Part shown: one piece after another, positions 33,516-43,606 of the stretch | Layout: every line of letters begins with the position of its first letter | Numbering within the stretch: the first letter of the stretch is position 1 | Origin: Nonomuraea montanisoli | GTDB taxonomy: Bacteria; Actinomycetota; Actinomycetes; Streptosporangiales; Streptosporangiaceae | Direction of reading: 5' to 3' | Assembly: GCF_013363975.1 (NCBI RefSeq) | Contig: NZ_JABWGN010000009.1 | Coordinates: 413,195-477,194 of the forward strand | DNA: 64,000 nt | Program-made: the position numbers and the translations under genes | The notes under the pieces: generated by a model | What the model was told of the DNA's origin: nothing | What the model saw: only the letters and a program-made list of their open reading frames with translations | Database searches by the model: none

Positions 33516-33881
33516 GTGAAGAAGTGCGTCACGCTCTTCGGCGCCGTCAGCGCCGTCGTCCTCGGAGTGGTCGCCGTGATGGCGTTCGCCGGCCACGAGG
33601 CGACCTCGTTCATGTGGATCCGGGGAGCCGTCCTGCTCGCGGTCACCCCGCTGATCCACCGGATGACCGTCCGCGCCTCGGAGGGGTCGTACAAGGCGTT
33701 CGACCGCGTGCGCACCCTGTCCACCGTCATGCCGATCGCGATCATCGGCGTCGACCTGATCCCCGGCCTCTGCCCCGCGTGGTACGCCGTGCTCCAGGGC
33801 CTGTCCGCACCGGCCCTGATCGGCGTCGCCTTCGTCACCCGCGGTTCCGCGCTGAGCGCCGCCTTCCCCAAGAAGAAGTGA
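33516..33881 (+). CDS. Small integral membrane protein
   Basis: A 121-residue protein with three or four hydrophobic segments (VTLFGAVSAVVLGVVAVMAFAG, WIRGAVLLAVTPLIH, VMPIAIIGVDLIPGLCPAWYAVLQG) and a basic FPKKK end. I do not recognise a characterised family. GTG at 33516 is the only start codon available; the sequence just upstream in frame (LTTATAHLGDARTQEAFATV) also looks coded, so the natural start may have been lost or lie at a non-standard codon. Confidence 0.65.
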   Translation: MKKCVTLFGAVSAVVLGVVAVMAFAGHEATSFMWIRGAVLLAVTPLIHRMTVRASEGSYKAFDRVRTLSTVMPIAIIGVDLIPGLCPAWYAVLQGLSAPALIGVAFVTRGSALSAAFPKKK

Positions 33882-33905
33882 CCTTCCCCAGGGCTGACGG
33901 CGTGG

Positions 33906-35513
33906 TCAACCGCCGGTGGCGCCGTTCCTCGCGCAGGTGGTGTTGGTGGCGGGCAGAACGCCGTCGACCAGGTAGCGGGTGACGGCGGTGTCGACGCAGG
34001 GGGCGCCGGCGGCGAGGAAGACGCCGTGCCGGTACGCGCCCCTCAGGGTGATCATGCGGGCGCCGCTCAGGGCCCGCCGCATGGCGCGCTGGCCGACATG
34101 GGGAGTCCAGGGGTCGCCGGCGGCTCCGACGATCAGGGCGGGGGCGTCGGTGCGGACGTCCGTGGGAGGCTCGGCGGGTGCCGCGGGCCAGAACGCGCAC
34201 GGGGAGAGGTCGCGGGTCATCGGGCCGAACAGCGGCTCGCCGGCCCGGTGGGCCTGGATGTCGCGGAAGTAGGCATCGGGGTCGCGGGAGGCGGCCCGGT
34301 CCGCGCAGAGGACGGGGGTGCCCGCTCGATCGAACCCTTCTCCGGCGCTGGTGAGGGCGTCCTTCAGGAGCCGGTCCAGTGACGCGGTCGGGACCACGCG
34401 GGCGCCGCGTGCGGCGTCGCGCAGCAGGGCGACGTCGGCGGCGAGGCCCGCGTACGCCTCCTTCCCGTCGTCCGCGAGCTGGACGGCGAGCACGTAGGGA
34501 AGCAGGTGGGCGTCGACCCGGTAGGAACCGACGCGGAGCGGACGGCGGCCGGCGCTCCGGGCGATCTCGTCGACGGTGGCCAGCACGCGCCCGGCCGTGG
34601 CGCCCAGGTGCGGGCGGTCGCGACGGTGCGCGGCCGTGGCGCCCAGGTGCGGGTGGTCGCGACGGTGCGCGGCCCAGGCCGCCCAGTTCCGCAGCGCCGC
34701 CTCCATGGCCGGTCCGGCGGGGCGCAGCAGGCCCGGACCGTACGCGCCGGGATCCACCGCGCTGTCCAGCACGAACCGGTCGGCCCGGTCGGGGAACATC
34801 CGCAGGTACACCGCGCCCAGGTAGGTGCCGTACGAGACGCCGAGATAGGACAGCTTCGGCGCTCCCAGCGCCGCGCGGACCACGTCCATGTCGCGGGCGG
34901 TGTTGCGGGTGGAGGCGTGCGGCAGCATGCCGTGGTCGCTCCCCGCGCACCCGGCCGCCAGCCTCCGCATCAGAGCCGCCGCCTCGTCGAACGTGTCCCG
35001 GCTCGGGCCGGCGGAGCGCACGAAGGTGCCCGTGTTCCACCGGCAGCCCACGGACGCGACGGCGCTGCGCCCGACGAATCGGGGGTCCATCCCGATCAGG
35101 TCGTATCGGGCCGCGATCCCGGGCACGGCGGGCCCGAGCAGGACCTGGGACAGACCGGGGACACCGGGGCCGCCCGGGTTGATCAGGAGCACCCCTCGGC
35201 GCCGCCCGGGGGCGGTGGCCTTCAGCCGGGATATCGCGACCTTGATGGTCCGTCCGTCCGGGTTCGCGTAGTCGAGCGGGATCGTCAGCGCGGCGCATCG
35301 CGCCCCGGCGGCGTCCAGTCGCTTGCCGGCCGCGTCGTCCGGGCCGGTCCGGCAGCCGTGCCAGACGATCTCCTGGTGCTCGAATCGGGCGAGCGCGTCC
35401 TCTTGGCGGAGCTCCGGCGTCCGCGCGGCGGCGGCGCCGGCCGCCGATGACGGCGACGCGAGCATCCCGAGCACGGTCACGCCTGTCACGGCCGACAACA
35501 AGGTCTTGTTCAT
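33906..35513 (-). CDS. Secreted tripeptidyl-aminopeptidase-like alpha/beta hydrolase
   Basis: The 535-residue protein starts with a signal peptide (MNKTLLSAVTGVTVLGMLASPSSAAGAAA). It has the alpha/beta hydrolase landmarks of the Streptomyces TAP family: LLINPGGPGVPG (oxyanion region), YDLIGMDPRFVGRS, nucleophile Ser in YLGVSYGTYLG, and a C-terminal TAP domain with Asp/His in GAAGDPWTP and GAYRHGVF. It probably removes N-terminal di- or tripeptides outside the cell. A 13-residue unit (AAHRRDxPHLGAT) is duplicated at 34593-34670. ATG 35513 is chosen over an upstream frame extension. Confidence 0.88.
   Translation of the reverse strand: MNKTLLSAVTGVTVLGMLASPSSAAGAAAARTPELRQEDALARFEHQEIVWHGCRTGPDDAAGKRLDAAGARCAALTIPLDYANPDGRTIKVAISRLKATAPGRRRGVLLINPGGPGVPGLSQVLLGPAVPGIAARYDLIGMDPRFVGRSAVASVGCRWNTGTFVRSAGPSRDTFDEAAALMRRLAAGCAGSDHGMLPHASTRNTARDMDVVRAALGAPKLSYLGVSYGTYLGAVYLRMFPDRADRFVLDSAVDPGAYGPGLLRPAGPAMEAALRNWAAWAAHRRDHPHLGATAAHRRDRPHLGATAGRVLATVDEIARSAGRRPLRVGSYRVDAHLLPYVLAVQLADDGKEAYAGLAADVALLRDAARGARVVPTASLDRLLKDALTSAGEGFDRAGTPVLCADRAASRDPDAYFRDIQAHRAGEPLFGPMTRDLSPCAFWPAAPAEPPTDVRTDAPALIVGAAGDPWTPHVGQRAMRRALSGARMITLRGAYRHGVFLAAGAPCVDTAVTRYLVDGVLPATNTTCARNGATGG
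34593..34670 (-). repeat. 39-bp tandem duplication inside the peptidase gene
   Basis: Two copies of a 39-base unit beginning GGCCGTGGCGCCCAGGTG lie head to tail with one base difference, giving AAHRRDHPHLGAT and AAHRRDRPHLGAT. The frame is kept. Confidence 0.85.
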
Positions 35514-35543
35514 GGGATCAGCGTCACGGCCCGCGGCGTCCAC

Positions 35544-35593
35544 GCGCCTCGGCCATTGGGACGATCATCCCTCGGTGCGCCTCGGCCATTGGG
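35544..35593. repeat. Direct repeat of GCGCCTCGGCCATTGGG, 33 bases apart
   Basis: The 17-base unit occurs at 35544-35560 and 35577-35593 in the 236-base gap between the divergent peptidase and carboxylesterase genes. The 33-base spacing is about three helical turns, so both would face the same side of the DNA. It could be a regulator site or a simple duplication. Confidence 0.6.
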
Positions 35594-35749
35594 CCACTCG
35601 GCCGAGGACGAGGCCGAGGCCGAGGACCGGCCGGTCAGGATCGACTCCTCCCGGCATCCCGCCCGAAATCGAGGTGCGCCGAGCGGCGGTTCGGGCGAGG
35701 ATGGCCGCGTCCGGCCGTGTGAGCCGGCCCCCTGGAAGAGGAGCGCGCC

Positions 35750-37249
<1,500 letters not shown>

Positions 37250-37280
37250 CGGCGAGAAGGGTCTCGGGGATTCCGGCGAT

Positions 37281-38201
37281 CTAGCCCTGGGCGTGCGTCG
37301 CGACGAGGCGTCGCAGTGCGGCGTGGGCGGGTGGGCCCCAGGTGGCCTTGCCACCCGGGCGGCCGCGGACGCCGGCTTCTCCGACATGGACGCCGCCGAG
37401 GGCGCGGCGTAGCGCCCATCCGCGTGCGCGGCGCCGGGTCGCGGCGTCCGGGGCCGGCTGGTAGGCGTCAAGGAAGCGGTCGGCGGCGCCGTCCGGCAGC
37501 ACGTTCCAGGCGGCGGCGAGGTCGCCGGCCGGATCGCCCGCGAAGAGGTCGCCGAAGTCGATCACGCCGCAGATGGTGCCGTCCGCGGTGAGGACGTTGG
37601 CCGGATGCAGGTCGCCGTGGAGCCATAGCGCCGGGCCCGTCCAGCCGGGCGCGGCGACGGCGTCGTCCCAGACCGCGCGGACGGCGTCCGGGTCGGCGAT
37701 GAGCCCCATCTCGGTGGCCGAGGCCAGCCCCTTGACGAAGCCCTCGGAGTAGGCGGCCAGCGACCCTCCGCGGTCCCGGCCGGTGGGCGCTCCGTCGGGG
37801 GCGGGCCGGTGAAGCGCGGTCAGGAAGGCGGCCAGGGCGTCGGCCGCCTCCGCGCCGCGCGTGACGGGGGCGTGGTCGGCGGGCTCGCCCGGCACCCAGG
37901 TGGTGACGATCCAGGGGCGCGGAAACCGCGCGGACGGCTCGCCGAGGCGCTGCGGGACGGGAATCGGCAGCGGGAGGCGCGGGGCGAGGGCGGGCAGCCA
38001 GGTGTGCTCCTTGAGCAGCAGCTCGTCCGCGGACTCCGTCGCCCAGGGCAACCGGACGGCGAGGTCGTCGCCGAGCCGCCACAGCTGGTTGTCCCAGCCG
38101 CGCGCGCCGAGCCTCACAGGATGATCGGCCAGGTCGGGGTGCTGGTCGCGGAGCAGATCCCGCACCAGCTCCGCGGTGATCTCGATCTCGGTGTGCGTCA
38201 T
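37281..38201 (-). CDS. APH-fold phosphotransferase family protein
   Basis: A 306-residue kinase-like protein of the aminoglycoside phosphotransferase superfamily: LGARGWDNQLWRLGDDLAVRLP for nucleotide binding, the Brenner motif LWLHGDLHPANVL (about 193-205) with catalytic Asp, and VIDFGDLFAGDPAGDLA with the metal Asp. ATG 38201 is chosen over one at 38210. Substrate and any link to drug resistance cannot be inferred. Confidence 0.86.
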   Translation of the reverse strand: MTHTEIEITAELVRDLLRDQHPDLADHPVRLGARGWDNQLWRLGDDLAVRLPWATESADELLLKEHTWLPALAPRLPLPIPVPQRLGEPSARFPRPWIVTTWVPGEPADHAPVTRGAEAADALAAFLTALHRPAPDGAPTGRDRGGSLAAYSEGFVKGLASATEMGLIADPDAVRAVWDDAVAAPGWTGPALWLHGDLHPANVLTADGTICGVIDFGDLFAGDPAGDLAAAWNVLPDGAADRFLDAYQPAPDAATRRRARGWALRRALGGVHVGEAGVRGRPGGKATWGPPAHAALRRLVATHAQG

Positions 38202-38293
38202 GCGGATCAACAGTAGCCAGAGTCCCGGTCCCGGCCCCGGCCCGCGGACAAGGTCATCGCCGCCGAGCCTCGTCCGCTATAGTCGATTTCGTC

Positions 38294-38309
38294 TAGTCGA
38301 ATTCGACTA
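38294..38309. promoter_or_regulatory. Perfect palindrome TAGTCGAATTCGACTA, probable PadR operator
   Basis: A perfect 16-bp palindrome ends 11 bases before the PadR ATG. A third half-site TAGTCGA lies at 38279-38285, exactly 15 bases upstream of the first. It should mediate autoregulation of the PadR-GH5 operon. Confidence 0.75.
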
Positions 38310-38320
38310 TGGAGTGTTCG

Positions 38321-38917
38321 ATGACGCCACGTCCGTTGCGTACCCCCATGACCGTGGCCGTGCTCGGCCTGCTGGCCGAGCGCGCACGTCACGTCTACGA
38401 CATGCGCCTGGAGATGCGCGAACGCGGCCACGACCGCACCCTGAAGATCAAGAACGCGTCGTTCTACGACGTCCTGCCCCGCCTGGTCGGCGCGGGACTG
38501 GTCACCCAGGGGGAGACGGTTCGCGAGGGCGCCCGGCCCGAGCGGACCGTCTACCACATCACGGTGGCCGGGCGCGCGAGGCTGCGCGACTGGCTGCGCG
38601 AGCTGTTCGACGGTCCCGAAGGCGACACCTCCGGTTTCACGGTCGCGCTGATGTTCATGTTCGCCCTTCCCCGGACCGAGGTGATCGCCCTGCTCGAACG
38701 CCGGGCCGAGCGGACGGAGCGGCACGTCGGCGAAACCGGCCAGGCGCTGGACGCCGCCGCCCGGAACGGGGTCGGGCCGGTGTTCCTCGCCGACCACGCC
38801 TTCCCCCTGGCCCTGCGCCGCGCCGAACTCGACTGGCTGCGCGCCTTCGCCGCCCAGCTCCGCGACCCGGCCACGACCTGGCCCGACCCCGAGTCCCCGA
38901 AGAGAGACGTCAGATAA
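38321..38917 (+). CDS. PadR family regulator
   Basis: A 198-residue PadR protein with the winged-helix core MTVAVLGLLAERARHVYDMRLEMRERG...SFYDVLPRLVGAGLVTQGETVREGARPERTVYHIT and a C-terminal coiled dimerisation arm. ATG 38321 with GGAG eight bases upstream is preferred; an ATG at 38309 lies in the operator. It is followed without a gap by the GH5 gene. Confidence 0.88.
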   Translation: MTPRPLRTPMTVAVLGLLAERARHVYDMRLEMRERGHDRTLKIKNASFYDVLPRLVGAGLVTQGETVREGARPERTVYHITVAGRARLRDWLRELFDGPEGDTSGFTVALMFMFALPRTEVIALLERRAERTERHVGETGQALDAAARNGVGPVFLADHAFPLALRRAELDWLRAFAAQLRDPATTWPDPESPKRDVR

Positions 38918-39886
38918 ATGAGCACCCCCTCCATCCACGAGACCAACCGGCTCCTGGCCCGCACGATCAACATCGGCGCCGACTTCGGCGCCGAGCTGGA
39001 ACGGGGATGGACCGTCCCGGTCGGCCCGCGCCATCTCGACCTGTGCCGCGAAGCCGGATTCACCGCCGTCCGGCTGGCGACGTGCTGGGCCGCGCACACG
39101 ACCGAGTCCCAGGGACGGTTCGTCGTGGAGCCGGCGGTCCTGGACCGCGTCGACCTCCTCCTCGACCAGGCGGCCGAACGCGGAGTGAGCGTCGTGCTGA
39201 ACAACCTGCAGGACCCGGACCTGCACGCCGCCCCACCTCGCCACCTCGACCGGCTGCTCGCCACCACCCACCAGGTCGCCGCGCGCTTCTCCGGCCGCCC
39301 CGCCCAGGTCATGCTCGAACCTCTGGCCGAGCCCCGCGGCCCTCTCGACCCCCTCTGGAACGACTACCTGCGCCGGATCCTCGCCGCCCTGCGCGAGGCC
39401 GACCCGGTCCGGGCCGTGGTCATCGGCCCGGCCTCCTACAACAACCTGCGCCGCCTGCCCGACCTCGACCTGCCCGAGCAGGACCGCAACCTGATCGTCA
39501 CGGTCCACCAGTACTGGCCGACCACGTTCACCATGCAGGGCGAGACCTGGCTCGGCACCGACACCCCGTTCGGCGACCCCCTCTCCTGGCTGGGCACCAC
39601 CTGGGAGGGCAGCCACGAGGAACGCTCCGTGCTGTCCGGCGCCTTCGCCGGTCTGGCCGAGTGGGCGCGCGCGCACGACAGGCCGATCTTCGTCGGGGAG
39701 TTCGGCTCGTCCGGCAACGCCGACCTCGGCTCGCGCGCCCGGTGGGCCTCCTTCAACCGGCGACTGGCCGAGGAGCACGGCTTCTCGTGGGGCTACTGGT
39801 CCTTCGGGCCGACCTTCGCCCTGTACGACGCGAGCGCGGGCCGGTGGGATCCGGCACTGCTCGAAGCCCTCGGCCTCGGCCGGTGA
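38918..39886 (+). CDS. Glycoside hydrolase family 5-like protein
   Basis: A 322-residue (beta/alpha)8 protein of the cellulase family. INIGADFGAELERGW begins the fold, the acid/base is E138 in MLEPLAEP, where GH5 enzymes normally have Asn-Glu-Pro, so Ala replaces the conserved Asn. The nucleophile is E261 in IFVGEFGSSG. HQYWP and WGYWSFGPTF complete the active-site barrel. No signal peptide is seen, so it acts inside the cell. Its ATG directly follows the PadR stop (TAAATG), implying PadR control. Confidence 0.85.
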   Translation: MSTPSIHETNRLLARTINIGADFGAELERGWTVPVGPRHLDLCREAGFTAVRLATCWAAHTTESQGRFVVEPAVLDRVDLLLDQAAERGVSVVLNNLQDPDLHAAPPRHLDRLLATTHQVAARFSGRPAQVMLEPLAEPRGPLDPLWNDYLRRILAALREADPVRAVVIGPASYNNLRRLPDLDLPEQDRNLIVTVHQYWPTTFTMQGETWLGTDTPFGDPLSWLGTTWEGSHEERSVLSGAFAGLAEWARAHDRPIFVGEFGSSGNADLGSRARWASFNRRLAEEHGFSWGYWSFGPTFALYDASAGRWDPALLEALGLGR

Positions 39887-39934
39887 GGCGGCTCATCCCT
39901 TGCCGCGCGCACCTGAGCTCGTAAGCTGCGGATC

Positions 39935-40342
39935 ATGAGCATTTCCCTGACCGAATCCGCGCGGAAGATCCTCGACGCCCCCAACATCGGCATCCTCGCC
40001 ACGCTCAACCCCGACGGCAGCCCCCAGACCTCCGCCGTCTGGGTCGGCACCGACGGTGACGACGTGGTCATCTCCTCCGAGGCCGGACGGCGCAAGGTCC
40101 TGAACCTGGAACGCGATCCGCGCGCCAGTCTCAGTGTGTTCGACCTTTCGGATCCCGAGAGGTACGTCGAGGTCCGCGGGCTGGCGACGGTCACCGAAGA
40201 CGAGGGAAGGCGGCTGGCGGCGGAGCTGGCGGAGAAGTACGAGGGCGCCGGCGGGGGAGAGGAGTACCTCCGGCTGCCCCCGGAGCGGGTGCGCGTGGCG
40301 ATCCGGATCACGCCGCGACGCGTGCTGGGCTACCCGGCGTGA
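39935..40342 (+). CDS. PPOX-class F420/FMN-dependent protein
   Basis: A 135-residue split-barrel protein of the pyridoxamine-oxidase-like class: NIGILATLNPDGSPQTSAVWV, RRKVLNLERDPRASLSVFDL and ending RITPRRVLGYPA. These features fit the F420-dependent PPOX members of actinobacteria. Substrate unknown. It appears to be transcribed alone. Confidence 0.85.
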   Translation: MSISLTESARKILDAPNIGILATLNPDGSPQTSAVWVGTDGDDVVISSEAGRRKVLNLERDPRASLSVFDLSDPERYVEVRGLATVTEDEGRRLAAELAEKYEGAGGGEEYLRLPPERVRVAIRITPRRVLGYPA

Positions 40343-40368
40343 CACAGACGCATCCCCGCCCGTCGCGC

Positions 40369-40668
40369 TCAGGCGGGGATGTCGGTCAGGCGGCGCAGGG
40401 TGAACGGCTCCGCCAGGATCTCCTCCAGGACCTGGGCCACGTGCTCGAAGTGCGGCAGCGAGAAGTGGTGATCCAGCGCCGCGCTGTCGGCCCACTCCTC
40501 CACGATGATCATGTGGTCGGGGCGGGCGGGGTCGGTGTAGGGCCGGTAGCCCAGGCAGCCCTGTTCCGCCAGGGACGGCTCGATCATCGCGTTCAGCTCG
40601 TGGCGCAGCCGCTCCTCCTGGCCCGGCTTGGCGCGGAATCCGGCGACGATGGTGAGAGTGTTCGACAC
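40369..40668 (-). CDS. Antibiotic biosynthesis monooxygenase (ABM) domain protein
   Basis: A 99-residue ferredoxin-like-fold protein: LTIVAGFRAKPGQEERLRHELNAMI, CLGYRPYTDPARPDHMIIVEEWADSAALDHHF, HFEHVAQVLEEIL. GTG at 40668 with AGGAG upstream is chosen. ABM proteins act as cofactor-free oxygenases or isomerases on quinones and small ketones. It is divergent from the XRE regulator, its likely controller. Confidence 0.85.
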   Translation of the reverse strand: MSNTLTIVAGFRAKPGQEERLRHELNAMIEPSLAEQGCLGYRPYTDPARPDHMIIVEEWADSAALDHHFSLPHFEHVAQVLEEILAEPFTLRRLTDIPA

Positions 40669-40777
40669 GTGTGGCTCCTGCCGATAGTGATCGTTGTGCT
40701 GTCCGCCGGAGCGAACGAGGTCCATCGTGCGAGCCGGGCCGGAAGCCGGCCAGAGCTCCGTTCGACCGGGGTCGCTC

Positions 40778-40804
40778 CTGCCTGGGTCTGACAGGACCAG
40801 GCAG
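40778..40804. promoter_or_regulatory. Inverted repeat CTGCCTGG-N11-CCAGGCAG
   Basis: Perfect 8-base arms flank an 11-base spacer containing GTCTGACAGGA, whose GTC and GAC extend the symmetry by a shift. It lies between the ABM gene and the XRE/MmyB-like regulator, the pattern expected of that regulator's operator. Confidence 0.7.
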
Positions 40805-40834
40805 AAGCCGACAAGTCTCGCGATACTGGACGGC

Positions 40835-41689
40835 ATGGATCGTGCCCGGCAGCTCAGCGAGTTCCTCAAGAGCCGGCGCGCCCGGCTCAGCCCCGACGCG
40901 GTGGGCGCGGGCGGCTTCGGCGGGCAACGGCGGGTGGCCGGCCTGCGCCGTGAGGAACTGGCCCTGCTCGCGGGCGTGAGCGTCGACTACTACACCCGGC
41001 TGGAACAGGGCCGGGCCCGCAACGTCTCCTCTGACGTGCTCGCCGCCGTCGCCGACGCGCTCGCCCTGGACGCGGACGAACGGGCCTACCTGTACAACCT
41101 CGCCAGACCCGCCGCGGCCCGCCGGCGTCCGGCCCGCCCCCAGAAGGTGGGCCCGGAACTGCGGCAGGCACTCGAGGCGCTGGCCGGCGTGCCCGCCTAC
41201 GTCATCGGTCGCCGGCTGGACGTCCTGGCCTGGAACGAGCCGGCCCGGCTCCTGATCGCCGACTTCCCCGCCCTGCCGGCGGCCGAGCGGAACATGGCCC
41301 GCCTGGTCTTCCTCGACCCGGCGGCCCACGACCTCTATCCCGACTGGCAGGCCAAGGCCTGCGACACGGTCTCCAACCTCCGTTTCGACGCCGGCCGTCA
41401 TCCCGACGATCCCGATCTGGCTGCCCTGGTGGGCGAGCTGTCGCTGCACAGCGCGGACTTCCGCCGGTTGTGGGCCGACCAGGCCGTGCGCGCCAAGACC
41501 CGCGGCCGCAAACGCTTCGCCCATCCCCTGATCGGGGCGCTCGACCTGGACTACGTGGCCATGCGCGCGCCCGACGACCCCGACCTGACCATGATGATCT
41601 ACAGTGCCCCGAGGGGCTCCGCGGCCGCCACGTCCCTGCAGTTGCTGGCCGGCCTCGCCGCCGGGCCCGCACCTCAGAAGACCGTCTGA
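40835..41689 (+). CDS. XRE-type regulator with MmyB-like ligand domain
   Basis: A 284-residue protein with an N-terminal helix-turn-helix (about 5-75: LSEFLKSRRARLSP, RVAGLRREELALLAGVSVDYYTRLEQGR) and a C-terminal PAS-like MmyB domain (about 108-275: VIGRRLDVLAWNEPARLLIADF, ARLVFLDPAAHDLYPDWQ). Members are common actinobacterial repressors of a neighbouring oxidoreductase or hydrolase. ATG 40835 is chosen over upstream in-frame starts. Confidence 0.88.
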   Translation: MDRARQLSEFLKSRRARLSPDAVGAGGFGGQRRVAGLRREELALLAGVSVDYYTRLEQGRARNVSSDVLAAVADALALDADERAYLYNLARPAAARRRPARPQKVGPELRQALEALAGVPAYVIGRRLDVLAWNEPARLLIADFPALPAAERNMARLVFLDPAAHDLYPDWQAKACDTVSNLRFDAGRHPDDPDLAALVGELSLHSADFRRLWADQAVRAKTRGRKRFAHPLIGALDLDYVAMRAPDDPDLTMMIYSAPRGSAAATSLQLLAGLAAGPAPQKTV

Positions 41690-41755
41690 GGGCCGTCACC
41701 ACTGGCCCGCCATGATTCGGTGTCGATCGAAGTGGTTCGGCGACAGAGTTGTCCC

Positions 41756-42742
41756 GTGACCGAGACGACCTCCACGCACCCTTTCGCTCGCGACGTCGAG
41801 TGCTCGATGCTCTCGACCCCTGGCGAGCCGGACCTGTTCGTCAGCCGACAGCGGCCGTACCGTGGCCGTGAGCCGCTGTCCTCGCCGGCCGTCCTCTACG
41901 TCCACGGCGCCACGTTCCCGTCCGCGTTGTCGGTGAGCTATCCGTTCGACGGCCGGTCCTGGGGGGCGGATCTCGCCGAAGCGGGCCTGGATGTCTGGGC
42001 GTTCGACTTCGCCGGGTTCGGCCGCTCGCAGCGGTACCCGGGCCAGGACGGTGACCCGGCCGGGGTCCCGCCGCTGGGCCGGGCGGCGGAGTCGGCCCGT
42101 CAGCTCCAACGCGTGGTGGAGCACGTCGTAGCCGTCCGCGGCGGTGGGCGGGTGTCGTTGCTGGCGCATTCCTGGGGAACCATGGTCGCCGGCCTGGTAG
42201 CGGGGCGCTTTGCGGACCTGGTCGACCGGCTGGTCCTGTTCGCGCCGTTCGCGCGCCGTGAGCCGGCCGCCCTGCCGGACCCGGCCGCCCTGCCGGACCC
42301 GGCCACCCTGGGGGGCTGGTTTCCCCTGACGGTCGCCGAGCAGCACTCCCGCTTCGTCAGCGACGTCCCGGAGGGGCACCCGCCCGTGCTGACCCCGCAG
42401 TTCGACCAGTGGGCGTCGGACTGGCTGGCGACTGACCCGCTCTCCGGCGGGGGCGGCACGCCGAGTGTGCGCACCCCCAGCGGGCCACGGGCCGACATTC
42501 TCGCCGCGTGGTCCGGCGATCTGGCCTACGAGCCAGGTCTGCTCAAGGCACCCACCTGCATCATCCGTGGCGAGTGGGACTCCATGTGCACGGACGAGGA
42601 CGCCCGCGGCCTGTTCGCCGCGATGACGTCATCGCCGCTGCGGCAGGACGTCAAGATCAGCGAGGGCGGTCACCTCATGCACCTGGAGTCCGGTCGTCAC
42701 GCGCTCTACCGCGCGGCCGCGGGATTCCTGCTCGGCGCGTGA
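41756..42742 (+). CDS. Alpha/beta hydrolase
   Basis: A 328-residue hydrolase: VLYVHGATFPSALSV holds the oxyanion region, nucleophile Ser is in SLLAHSWGTMVAGL, and the His in ISEGGHLMHLESG. GTG 41756 is a guess; an in-frame GTG at 41720 would add 12 residues. A Pro-Ala loop contains an 18-base unit (PAALPD) repeated from 42263. Substrate unknown. Confidence 0.8.
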   Translation: MTETTSTHPFARDVECSMLSTPGEPDLFVSRQRPYRGREPLSSPAVLYVHGATFPSALSVSYPFDGRSWGADLAEAGLDVWAFDFAGFGRSQRYPGQDGDPAGVPPLGRAAESARQLQRVVEHVVAVRGGGRVSLLAHSWGTMVAGLVAGRFADLVDRLVLFAPFARREPAALPDPAALPDPATLGGWFPLTVAEQHSRFVSDVPEGHPPVLTPQFDQWASDWLATDPLSGGGGTPSVRTPSGPRADILAAWSGDLAYEPGLLKAPTCIIRGEWDSMCTDEDARGLFAAMTSSPLRQDVKISEGGHLMHLESGRHALYRAAAGFLLGA

Positions 42743-42908
42743 TCGTCCGTGCCCGCCGGTTGCCGTCATCGCCTGGCCCTGACGTCGCGGGAGCCGGCAC
42801 CCCGCCGCTCACGGACGTCCGGGGACCGCGGCTCGGCAAGAGGCATGGCCAGGTCGGCTCCAAGGGCGTTCGCTGCGCGCGGGCCCCTGATCGTGGAAGC
42901 TTCTCGGC

Positions 42909-43571
42909 ATGAACACTTCCGCAGATGACGGCTCGGCAGGACAGGCGGGCTACCGGCGATCGGCGGGATCGCCACGCGGCGAGGCCAGGCGCCGCGAACT
43001 GCTCGATCGCGTCACCGACGACCTCGCGGTCAACGGGCTCGTGGACTTCTCTCTCCGGCGGGCCGCACGCGCGGCCGGCACCACGCACAAGGTGCTTCTC
43101 TACCATTTCGCCGGAGCCGACGACCTCCTCAGGCAGGCGGTGCTCAAGCTGCGCGAACGGCGCACCGTCAACGCGATGGCCGCCGCCACCGGCGGACCCG
43201 CCGATCGGACGCTGGCCGACCGGGTGCACGCCATGTGGCCTCTGCTCAGTGGCGACGAGCCGCACCTGCGGGTGCTCGACGAGGCCATCGGCTTGGCGAT
43301 GTACGCCCCCGAGCGCTTCGCCTGGCTGGGGCGGGAGGCGTCCCGGCTGTATCTCCCCTCGTTGGTGTCGCTCTGTCCGGCGGGCTGGTCCGACCAGCGC
43401 AAACTCGAGGTCGCCGAGATGATCCTCGGGACGCTCCGCGGCTTTCTGGTGGAGTGGCGCATCAGCCGGGACGCCGCGGGGATCGCCGCGGGATTCGAGG
43501 CCCTGACCCGTGCGCTGGAGCGAGAAGAGGCGGACGGCGAGCGGCCGCCCGTCGCGGCGCCGACGTCCTGA
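42909..43571 (+). CDS. TetR family regulator
   Basis: A 220-residue TetR protein with the helix-turn-helix at about 27-68 (RRRELLDRVTDDLAVNGLVDFSLRRAARAAGTTHKVLLYHF). Its stop touches an ATG of the downstream hydrolase frame, suggesting co-transcription with it. Confidence 0.85.
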   Translation: MNTSADDGSAGQAGYRRSAGSPRGEARRRELLDRVTDDLAVNGLVDFSLRRAARAAGTTHKVLLYHFAGADDLLRQAVLKLRERRTVNAMAAATGGPADRTLADRVHAMWPLLSGDEPHLRVLDEAIGLAMYAPERFAWLGREASRLYLPSLVSLCPAGWSDQRKLEVAEMILGTLRGFLVEWRISRDAAGIAAGFEALTRALEREEADGERPPVAAPTS

Positions 43572-43606
43572 TGGACAATTTGCGAACCGGGTGGTTCACT
43601 TCACGC

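Noticed and set aside
37281..38201. Aminoglycoside resistance gene
   Set aside because: Only the superfamily fold and Brenner motif are visible; residues that would define an aminoglycoside enzyme cannot be identified, so it is called only APH-fold.
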